Positions 24,411 through 36,400 of a stretch of 64,000 nucleotides of DNA are shown here, in pieces. Origin of the DNA: Lineus longissimus (lineage: Eukaryota; Nemertea; Pilidiophora; Heteronemertea; Lineidae); assembly GCF_910592395.1 (NCBI RefSeq), contig NC_088310.1, positions 17,555,501 through 17,619,500 of the forward strand. Direction: 5' to 3'. The translations under genes and the position numbers were made by a program. Each line of letters starts with the position of its first letter. Position 1 is the stretch's first letter. Under the pieces are notes generated by a model. The model worked only from the letters and a program-made list of their open reading frames with translations, ran no database searches and was not told where the DNA came from.

Positions 24411-27400
24411 ATCCTAACAGTGGCACGTTTCTTAACTGCTAGGGCTATGAACTTGAAACTTTGTACACAGAATGCCCTAGGTCAGCTGACCTCTGACACT
24501 GATTTTCGGTCCGATCTGATTCTCTGTTTGGCCACCAGGGGGCCAAATGTCGATATCTAAAAAGTGTGATATCTCGCTTATTAGTGACTTGTTTTCGATA
24601 AAACTTTTGTTGTAGGTACTCATAGCAAATATACATTTTATATTATACGGGTTTTTAATTTGACCTTGTTTTCAAGGTCACAGAGGTCATATGGCGTAAA
24701 TTGGCCATTAGAGTGTAAACTATGGCACGTTTCTTAACCACTAAAGCTATGAACTTGAAACTTGGTACATATAACCCCCTATATCACATAGCCTCTGGTG
24801 CTGAATTTTGGTTCGATCTGATTCCTAACTTTGCCACCAGGGGGCCAAAAGTGGAAATCTAAAAAGTGTGATATCTCACTTATTAGTGATTTGTTTTTGA
24901 TGAAATTTTTATGGTAGGTTTTCCTAGCAAGGGTATATCACATATCAAACGTGTTTTTGATTTGACCTACTTTTCAAGGTCACAGGTCAAATGGCGTAAA
25001 TTTGCCGTTTGAGTGTAACTGGGGCACGTTTCTTAACCAATAAAGCTATGAACTTGAAATTTGGTGCACCTGATTCCCTACATCATTTTACCTCTGACAC
25101 CGAATTTCAGTCTGATCTGATTCTCGACTTGGCCACCAGGGGGCCAAAACTAAAAAAAGTAAAAAGTGCAATATCTCGCTTAATAGTAACTTGTTTTCAA
25201 TTCTATTTTTATGGTAGGTACTCAGAGCAAGGATACATCACATATCCTACGATTTTTGATTTGACCTTATTTTCAAGGTCACAGAGGTCAAATGGTGTGA
25301 ATTGGCCGTTTGTGTGTAACTATGGCACGTTTCTTAACCACTAAAGCTATGAACTTTAAACCTGGTACACATGACTCCCTAGGTCAGATGACCTGTGACA
25401 CTGATTTTCGGTCTGGTCTGATTCTTAACTGGGCCACCAGGGGGCCAAAACAAAAAATTTGAATAGTGCCATATCTCGCTTATTACTGATTAGTTTTTGG
25501 TAAAAATGTTATGGTAGATACTCTTAGCAAGGATACATCACATATGATACGGGTTTTTGATTTGATGTTCTTGTCAAGGTCGCAGAGGTCAAACGGCTTA
25601 AATTGGCCATTTTAGCGTTACTGTGGCACGTTTGTTAACCCCTAAGGCTATGAACTTGAGACTTTGTACAAAGGACCCTCTAGGTCAGCTGACCTCTGAC
25701 CCTGAATTTCAGTCCGGCTTTCTTGACTTGGCCACCAGGGGGCCAAAAGTGAAAACCTAGAAAGTGTGATATCTCGCTTATTAGTGATTCGTTTTCAATA
25801 ACATTTTTATGGTAGGTTCTCCTAGCAGGGATACATCACATATCATATGCGATTGGTCGTTTGAGTGTAACTATGGCACGTTTCTTAACCACTATAGCTA
25901 TGAACTTGAAATTTGGTGCACATGACTCCCTACGTCATGTCACCTTGGACACCGAATTTCGATCTGATCTGGTACTCAACTTGGCCACTAAGAGGCCAAA
26001 ACTAAAATTGGTAAAAAGTGCAATATCTCGTTTATTAGTGACTTGTTTTTGATGATATTCTTATGGTTACCATAATGGTACTTACTCCAAGCAACGATAC
26101 ATCACATGTCATACCGACTTTGGTTTGACCTATATACTATACATGTACAATGTTTCTTAACCTGGATGAATTCCAAAGCACCAAATATCTATACGGTGAG
26201 CACAATGGCCCCTGGCCGTTTCATTTCATTGGCTCTCATTGACTTTTAGCCAAGAAAACACAGTTTCCAATGCTGTGTGATCATTGGATTTTATCTGGAA
26301 TTTAGAATTTTGATATTTATCGCCCCAAATCTCATGAATAACCTTCAGGAATCTCGGTTGCTGTCATATCACCTTGACGGCAACCATCTGGACTACAACT
26401 GGACCAAACCTCGCTCGATTTGATCGAAGTACGAATGAACGTGCCAAGGTTACGTCAACCTAGTATGATGACCAACAAAAAGGAAGCAATGTCAGACCAT
26501 TTTCAAAGTATTTTGGACCTTTAGGGGTTAATACAGGCAAGTTGACCAAATATGGGTGAAGATGAAAAGGAAAGGGAGATGTTTGGTTGTATCAAAACTT
26601 TGTAAGAAGTGGTGTCCTCGAGCAGTAAAAAAGCAGTTGGCAGTTACACATTGTCGGAGAAGTCTGAATATCAATTTACATGAACTAAGTCCTTGTGAAG
26701 AAAGAAGTAGTGAATTAGATATGTGGTGCGTCTTTCTCAGCATGTTTAAGTCAAGGTCACACGAAACGGTTCACCTCTTGTATAGGGTGCAAATGAGCTC
26801 TGTTCCGAGTGATATATCGGGGACCTTCAACACAGAGCTCAAACGTGTGTTATCCAGTTTCTTCATTTACAAGTAAAGCTTTTAGTTTGGCTTCATTACT
26901 TATAGCGTGAGGTTGCATCATTGACCATTAAGAGCTCTTGTGGCCATCCTCAAAGGAATGAATCATGAGTCTCTAAGTCTTTTCCTGATCGTGGTATAGC
27001 CATCTTCCCCATCTCTTCTATAAAAACTTGATTGATGGGACAACAATCTGCGGCCTCTTTTTATCGAGTTCTCCACAGACTGCACAGTCATTTATCATTT
27101 ACTCCAATATTTCGTTCATGGATCATTGGCTCAAATATCAAGGGATCTTCCCCATTAGTTATATTTTTATTTTATTGGAAGTTCTGGTGGCACTGATTTA
27201 TATGTTCTTGGCTTGGGGAATACACCTCTTCTGTTGGCGGCCAAAATGTGGTGGTCTTATTGAACTGGTCAGGCACATTTCATAAGGATCGTAAATAAGG
27301 AGAATTTTCTCTAGCCCTTCTATACGAACCGGGCACTCTGGCGTGTTCATGAGTTGCAGCAATTGACTGGTGAAGGACAAAGCGATGACAGAAAGGGAAT

Positions 27401-30400
27401 CAAACCCAGAACGCTTGCAGGGTCATGTTGTGGAACCAGTTATTTACCTCGTCCTACATCGAAATGAATATGCTGTGTAGGTCAAAGAAGGTCCCCAAGG
27501 CCACTGTGTTCCTTATGGGTAATGCTCTTACCGGTTTTGCCTTCCCGTGGAAGGTTCCGGTGAATATTGTAGCAACCAGAGTGCAAGGTTTGGTAAGGGA
27601 AGTCACACGTTGATGAGATTGAGACCCACATGATCTTTTATATTAGTTTGGCATGAGATGTTGATGGGGAGGTATCACTTTGATGTTGCTTGGCAGAATG
27701 CTAATTAACTTGGAGCCCATCGTCATTGCCGTTAGATTCCTGGGGGTTGCAGTTGTTGTGGAGTCAAAATTCTCTACTGACATACTGCTTGCCTCTGATG
27801 ATGAAAGTCCTTGCAAACTAGAAAATAGTTACCTGAGTACATGAATTGAACAACAATGGTCAGTAATGATGAGAGGAGCTTTATGTGACAATGGGACCAA
27901 ATTCAGTTGTGATGATGATCACATAACTCTGCCGTTGAACCTATCAGCAGTCTCGCCACGTGGAACTATGTCAAAGAAATATGAACACGGACTTCGTGAT
28001 CAAATTAACCAACCACAGAGATCAAGACAGGTGACGAAGTTGATTACAGTCACACTTACAAGGTCCATAGGATATTGTCTGTTGAGTAACAAACTTACAG
28101 GATGAGTTCTGAAGGCGTGTTAGAACCTCTCTATCGGGACACCCTTTGGACTGACAATTGCTTCCTTTGATAAGGAGGTGTCCTGTATGCCGAATCGTAA
28201 AGAATGATCCATTTCGGACCAACATCAATTTCAACAACAGAGAGTGTTCTGCTTTCAGAGGTGTCTGCCAAGGGAGGTTCCATTGTACTGTTTCTGTTTC
28301 TATTCAGGACGTTGGTAATCAAATTGGATGAACATGAATTAGTAATCAATGATTTTGTTGGTCTGGATAACACTTCTCTTCACTTCTCTTGAAGAAGGAG
28401 AGGGTTCTAACTGGCTTGGAATGAATTACACAAACATCAACATCCAAATTAGCCATTTTCTGTCATATCAGCGAATAGACTGAAAATTCAAGTATCTTAT
28501 TAACCACTTAATGCCTTATGACGTACATATACGTGAACTCTATATTAACCGCTCTGCCGTAAGACGTATATATACGTCAGCCATCCACAGGATTGTTCCA
28601 TGTAAAATCCTGTACTAAACCCCTATTCAAACTGAAACAGAGGAGGCTTCGTTCTTCACAAAAATATCAGCTGGCAGCACTTGATCGATGGCCACTGCAA
28701 AGACGAAAAATGACGTTGTCCTCGGCATAGCGGTATCAGAACAATTTCATTGCGGCATTAAGTGGTTAAACAAAATTATTTTATAATATTGAATGTGTCT
28801 GGCTTCGTAAGATAGGAGATGAATCACTACGACCTGATAATAACCAGCGATGTAACTGTGCATGATCTTGCAGCAATTTTTAAAGACATTGCTATCATGG
28901 CAGCAGGATATTGTTTCAGTCGCGTTATTGGCAGAGGTGTTCTGCTGGAAAAGCTGCCGTAATTTGTGTTAACCGTTATTGCACCTTTTGTGTGTCGAAG
29001 GTAATTTCAAGCATTCTGCATCAAGAAAGATGATTTGTGGCTATTTGAGATGTGACATTTGTATGAAGTACTTTGAGGCAGTGGGTTCGTTCCTACTCAT
29101 GTGGGAGAGTATAGGAAACTCTTCGAGAGCATTGGCCCCATTGTTTATCGGGATTCTTCTTCTTTTTCCAAGAATCATCTAAGAGCTATGGACTTATCCA
29201 ATTGCCAATCCTGCCATACTTGAGAACATCTACCAAACGTAATTTTCATCCCTGTCCAACAGAATAAAACTCATGTTTTTCGTCTTCATTCCCGATAAGT
29301 CTTGGCTGTGCATTTCACTCATTGTATACTGACACTCACTCCTCTAACCAGCTCAACCACTTCACTCAACGTGAAGATATTCAATGACCAATCCTCTCAT
29401 TGAAGCTAGCGCCAAGTAGGGTCACATGTCATACACAAGCACATGTTAGTCTTCAATATCGACGTCATATCGCAGAAATGAAGGAAATTAAAAGTCGGCA
29501 AATATTTGCAGTCCACTTTGACAGGTTATGGAAAACGTATTGTTTTCCGAATGAGGGTAGTTCAAGAGTGCTTTCACAGTCTGTTCTGAAACAACCTCAT
29601 ACGTGTGTGAAGGATGGCATTTTTCAGTACATCAAGCTAAGAATGGGTAAGGTGGCGTCAGGTTGAATTGAGATAGATTTGTGCTTTGTACCTTCATTGT
29701 GGTTGTAGTCTAACATGCCTTTTGTCAACCTGGTTATCGGGTACCATATCAATTTTGTGCCAAGAAGGAAATTGATCTCAAAAACTTTTGCTGGCCAAAA
29801 TAAGAGCTTGTTGAGAGTGATACTTTTACTGGTTATCTGAGACTTTTAATACCAAAGAATTGCTCGCATGGTCAAATATTAAGTCAATGATCAAGCCTTT
29901 GTTTGGATTCCAGAGTTTTCTCCAGCAGGTTTACTTTTGATGTTTTTCGTTGGAATCGATATCACGGATACATGTACCATTTATTCTGGGGGCAGGAAGT
30001 TAACCCTTCCGCTGCTGGGGCCATTTTTTGGGCTGGCGTCATCTTGTGCTGACAGTGGGTACCAATACTTGACAGTAGAGCTTACTTTTATCTGAATGCT
30101 CATAAGTTTCAGAAACATTCCGAAAGTGCATTTCAGATGTTTAGAGAGGCTGCAACCCAGTGCTGGTGAGGTAAAATTTCATTTGGGCAGGACTTGCGAT
30201 GCACGTCACACGCACGACTTGGGGACATTTACATATGTACTATGCACGTCACCCGCAGCGAAAGGGTTAAACTCCTCTTGTTTTTCTCTGCTCTAACAAT
30301 GCTAGTATTACTTAGTTTTATTTCACTGAGATTTTCACGACCAAAAACAAATTTTAACAAGAAATCATTACAATGCTATTTTTCACTGTGGAAACCTGTC

Positions 30401-33400
30401 GTTCAGTGCTGTAAACCAGTTGTACTGAAGGATGCAGTATTCCAACCGTCATGCCCCAATCCAGTTAGCGAAACCATTCGATGTGCTTTATTGTGAATTA
30501 TGAGACAAGACCCCCACGGATGCATTCACTGAAATCTAACTCGCGTTTGATCATGATCTATGTTCCAGATCTGCTTCGGGGTGATTTGATCAAGTTTTTC
30601 TCACAGTCGGTAAAATATTACTGCGGTGTCAGATGGGTTTCGAAACCATAACATGAAATGGCCATTGGGAATTTATCCAATTCTTTGTGAATCTTTTCCA
30701 GATGTTCTTATGCATTCCGAGTATTCTTGGGCAGAAGAAGGAGAGTCTCATCCTTTTTTTGTGTAATTTGTCCAATAGCACTCATTGTAGTGTTAAATTC
30801 TTTTGGCTTTGCATTTTTTTGTTGCCTTCTGCCAAAGTACCATTGCTTCGTGATTATGCTCATCATCACAGACAATTAAAAGAAGTAGCTGCCGCCCAAG
30901 CATAATCTATTTTGTTTGCGGACCTGTTAATCTGTTTCTGTTCGATGTTTGCGCTAGCTTTAATTTGATCAGTTTCTTCCATGTAGATCATTAGCCACCT
31001 GATCGTTTCTGTGGGAGTTTTTAAGGAAATTATGCTCTAAGCAGTTTTTTGTTGCGAGATAATTCCATGTCACTAATTCCTCCATGGATGTTATTAGGAA
31101 AAGAATAGCAGACTGGCTTCAAGAAGTAACCGTATCGTGTGTGACGTCATGTTGAATCTTATCGTTCTTGATGTCACAAGCCCACGTTGCTCTGTTGGGT
31201 TGACGTCATGAGGCACTACAAGAGGTGCCTTTTCCTATCAGTCAAGGGCAGGATACGAGGAAAGGACAGTGGGTCTATCAGTGGTGGTCACCACAGGGTA
31301 CTAGGGAAGGACAGTGGGTCTTTTAGTGGTGGTCACCACGGGATACTAGGGAAGGACAGTGGGTCTTTTAGTGGTGGTCACCACGGGATACTGGGGAAGG
31401 ACAGTGGGTCTTTTAGTGGTGGTAAACCACGGGATACTAGGGAAGGACAGTGGGTCTTTTAGTTGTGGTCACCACGGGATACTAGGGAAGGACAGTGGGT
31501 CTTTTAGTTGTGGTCACCACAGGGTACTAGGGAAGGACAGTGGGTCTTTTAGTTGTGGTCACCACGGGATACTAGGGAAGGACAGTGGGTCTTTTAGTGG
31601 TGGTCACCACGGGATACTAGGGAAGGACAGTGGGTCTTTTAGTTGTGGTCACCACGGGATACTAGGGAAGGACAGTGGGTCTTTTAGTTGTGGTCACCAC
31701 AGGATACTAGGGAAGGACAGTGGGTCTTTTAGTGGTGGTCACCACGGGATACTAGGGAAGGACAGTGGGTCTTTTAGTTGTGGTCACCACAGGATACTAG
31801 GGAAGGACAGTGGGTCTTTTAGTGGTGGTCACCACAGGATACTAGGGAAGGGCAGTGGGTCTTTCAGTGGTGGTCACCAGTCCATTGCTGGTTTTCACAT
31901 CAGCTGCTGTTGTGAAACTGTGCTGGTAACTGTCTCTGACTGGATAAATAGTTAGGAAAAATAATTGGCATCGCGAAAATTTCATGGCTTTTACAGTATT
32001 TACGATCAGTTGTTTTAGCTTGTGTCAAAACACCACTCAATCGATCTCATGGTTCTGTGAGAAAAACTACTGTCGCCTACAGCTAGCGGTACTGTGCATC
32101 TGTTGATTATGATGAATGTCATTGCATTACGCGCTCGTAAAGATCCAGGATACCTTGGAACGGCACGAACACATTAGTCATGTTCTTGGATCGAGCTGCC
32201 GCTGAAACCGTCATGCAGTTTCGCAATAATGATTTTCTCATTGGTAAATGCACAGGTTCGATGGACGGACGTTCACGGTTTAACGATTGTGATGGCACGA
32301 TCGAAGATTGAGTGACGGATTATGACTAATTATAATGACTGGTTTCTATATATGATTGTTGCGTGGAAAAGTTTGCAAGATGTGAAGGAAATTGAGAAAT
32401 GTGCATAAGCACTGGAACCATCTGAAAGTGTCGCGCGAATTGTAGAAACATAGATTATCGAATTCAATCGTGACTGCTTGCATTACCTTTATATAGATGT
32501 TTAGAAGAAATACAGGTTCTTGGCGTATTTTCATTTTGCATTAGCAATTTCTTTTGAGTTCTGATTTGGAATTATAGCAATCAAGGTTTTATGTATGAGT
32601 TCAGTGATATCTCGTGCCACTTTTAGTTAGGTTGAATGATATTTTGCCAAAGGAATATTGCAATGAGATACTAGAGTTTGTGAATTGGAAGATGTTTATA
32701 TTTCAGTTTTGGTTGAAAATTCAAGCTGTTGGAAGAAGACCATCCTTCTCACTTATAAATTGATCAATGTTTACATGCTACATAAAGATCTGTGAACCAG
32801 GATCGGATGTAATCTTTCAACCCCCTGATGGATGCTTTCAAATTAATTACCCTGTATACGACTATATTCATTATGTCTAGTCACTAATATACTCTTAATT
32901 GATGTCACAATTAGGGTCCCTGGTTGTCTGCCTTACGAAGATCACAGCAGAGGGATTTCTCCAGCATCAAATGACCACTTGTTAGGGAGGCTGGTGATTG
33001 GCACATGTGGTCATTATCAGGCCGGTCTTGACAGGCTGGGGACCCATTAGTTGAGCAGTTAATGAGTGATTTAATTGATGATGTGTGTTGTCTCTCTTAT
33101 TATCTCGGATGGTGGACATACAGATTTGTGTGAGCTGGCTTCGTTTCTGTCCATGTGTGGTGATAACTTTGTAGGTTAGACTGTTGAACTCAATTTCGTT
33201 ACTTCGTTACCCTGTAGCTATGTATGAGTTGGTGTGGATGATTTGGCAGAAGAATACACCTTTCTGATAACCAATTTTGGATGTTTTCTATCAAAAGTGG
33301 TGCGTATTGTTCTTTGATCCTCCTAAGACAAGTTCAAACTTGCATTTGAATGAATTGGGGGCAGCTTTATCTTATTTTATTTTCTACACTTGATCTTAAA

Positions 33401-36400
33401 TAGTTTGTTGACAGCAGGAATGCAATATCTGCCTCCCAGAATGCCTTTTTTTAAAAGCCGTTACAACAAGAACAAAAAAGGCGTAACGATAATTAATCTG
33501 CTGCTCGTGTTAATAAGAGTTCATTAGCGCAGTACATCAGATCAATCATTGGGAAGCAATAGACTTAATTTGCAGTCTTTTTGATAAATGAGAGGGGAGC
33601 ATTTTCGAATATTTGAAGGTCGGCCATGTCCCTTGGGTAAGCATTAGATTGATGAGACAGCCAAGGGAACCTGGGACTGAAATCCAACCAAGCAACAATT
33701 TGCTAGTATCGATATAAGAGATAGGGAATTGGGCAATTTCAGAGTGGTCTAGACAGAGAGTCAGACTCCCGTCTAGTTAATGGCTGCTTCAATGTGCCCT
33801 TTGGTAAGGCACTTACCTGGAATGACTCCTTTTAGAGAGTATGTTGTGTGAATAGGATGTATGTTTGAGATATCCTTGTTCATTTCAGGTGTTCTTTCAT
33901 GAAACAGAACCACGCCTGATATGACTCTTCTTTCATGTCACCAAAGTATCTTTGCAGTTGCTGAAACAATCACTTTGAAACTTCTGCTTGCAAGTTGTTC
34001 AAATGTGACGAATTAACACCATTATAGGCAGTTGGTTTATAAGTTCAAGAGTTCGTAACACGGACCGTGACAGAATGATGATTTCATCAATATCACATGT
34101 AATGAGATCAGATTGGAAACACAGGTGACACACCGTCAGACGTGAAATGCCAATGGAATACCTGATACAACACTGTGGTAGGATTGAGACTCTCAGCGAT
34201 TCGCTGACAGATCTTCTCCTTCTTCTCCAACTTTTGTTGCGACCTTGAATATCGTTCTTTGGCTGAGACGGGAAAGCATTATCGATGAATACTCAACTGG
34301 TTACCTTTATCAGCCCTAATGGAAAACACTGATCAGTCAATCACAGGCAATCACATCCACATCTTAAGAGATTTTTCGCATGACAATAGTTGAATGCGGG
34401 CCATCTTGTGAATAAGTTTGCATGCGCCACAAGTAAATGGCAGCGTATGATTCAGGCAAACTTAACCCTTTGTGGTCCCGGGCAACTACTTTTAGCTATC
34501 GATCTCATCCTTTGCTTACTTGGTGTACAGAAACCAGTGTCATGGTGGTTGGAATGCAAGGCTAATAGCGATAGCGATTTGATGATCGCATCATCGTGTT
34601 ATAATGGATGGAGGGCGGATGGACGGTTTTTCTTGCGGATCTGGTCACTTGATCTGTCGGCTGATTAGATCATTCAAACAGTGACTTGTGTAGCTTTCGT
34701 TGGATGATGAAAGTGAGCGGGCGTGGTCTGCTAAGGGTTGTGGCGCATCTGCTAAGGGTTGTGGTGCGTCTGCTAAGGGTTGTGGTGCGTCTGTTAAGGG
34801 TTGTGGTGCAGGATGGTTTGGCCAATCTGATGCAAGATCAACAGATGAAAGAAGTCATCCACACAATTGAATAAGCTCTTGCTTTAACAGCCGTAAGCGT
34901 TGTAGTCTTCAGGCACAGCAGAAAAAAACAACTGGGTCCTAAATCACTTTCGGGCACTCTTCACCATCATCGTCGATGCACTCCATGCAACTGTTTGCTA
35001 AGCACCAGGCCCTTGGGCATCTTGTTTGACTTCCCAATCAGATTTTAACCACCAAACGCATTCATGGCAAAAGAGTATCAGCAAGTGTTTTTTTCAGCCT
35101 CAATATCTAAAGATTCTCAATATTGCTTACAATCTAACCAAAAAAGTGAGTTTAGGGTCTTTGCAAATCTTTTTCGGGATTATCATTGCTACATCAGAGA
35201 TTTTCAGCAAGAGGCCATATTGAGAAGTAAGAAAGTCCTGGCATTACCATCTGAAGCTTGCATCACAATAGATTGCACTCATCCGACTCTGAACTTCGAT
35301 TCTAAACTCACTTATTGCCACATTACTTTAACGGATCCCTGACCTTCAGTGTAATTCGTATTTCTGTAGTTTTCCTGAAGGACCATAATTCCTATTTCTG
35401 TCATGTGTATTTAATCATTAATTTCCAGGAGTAGGCAATTAGTGAGTTGGTCCAGTGTGAATCACAGACAGCATGTTATTCCCCAAACCAACTGTCAGGT
35501 TAGCAGAACTACCCTCTCCCTCAGGAGCAGGTCCTTAGGCCATGCATAGGATTCTGTGTTTCACATGTTCACTGTCCTGCAGCATTGATTAGTGACAACC
35601 CTTTAAGTGGGACTGTGGCAGGTGCTAAGGAATCAATTGGTAGCCTTCAGGTGACTAGTATGAAGTAAGGAAGCGAGTTTGTGTTTAATTAAACAATGAT
35701 TATATTATATATTCCTCTTGCAAGCATGAATATAATTTCAATGTACTGTGAGGTGGGACAGACCCCTATCAGCAACTTTGTCTAACTGGCTCCTGCCTAT
35801 AATATCGCTCTAATAATCATCTCTCTCCGTCAACCCCAGCAGCTTGTTTTTCGTCTGACTGCAAGCAAAATAAGACGAAGTTCACTTCAGTTCCATATAC
35901 CTTACCTTACTGGGCTGACATTACCTTAGCCTTCTGGTCTGCTTGTATCCAGAATGGTGCAAAGCTAACCACAAGTTGCAGACGTTTCAGAAGCCACCAA
36001 ATTGCATCAGCGGTTATATTTTGTTTTGATAGGATCAAAGAATTGTTGCACCTCAAGGACAATAAACAATGACGCAAGCTTTTGCCTGACGTTTAGAACC
36101 ACTTACCAAAACATGATGAGTTTTGGTTTGACATGATTCAGTCATCATGTCCGTTCCCATTTGATCGGCAGCACACTCTCGCAGCGGCGGCATTGAGTCA
36201 TCCTGGCGTCACTGCGTTTACCAACTGATGCTGTCTGCATCAAGTACGCAGCAATTCCCTGACGAAGCCGATTACAGTCATGGTAATTTCCAAGGACGGA
36301 AGGATCGCAGCAATTGGGTTGATTTCCGCTAGAAATGGAGAACTTGTGGTACATGCTGCTGTGCTATGACTGATTCCTCAAGACAGTATGGAAAGAATGC

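Larger units (their letters stand above)
24091..26531. mobile_element. Possible TTAA-bounded composite element enclosing the array
   Basis: The left edge TTAACCCTTACG and the right edge, read on the complement, TTAACCCCTAAAGG could be short inverted ends with TTAA outermost, as in piggyBac-type elements. Similarity is only about ten bases, so the boundary is a hypothesis; the enclosed array is certain. Confidence 0.3.

Noticed and set aside
24421-26165. Open frames inside the ~300-bp units (for example MNLKFGAPDSLHHFTSD...) as members of a repeated gene
   Set aside because: They recur only because the unit repeats, are broken at different points in each unit, and have no conserved domain.
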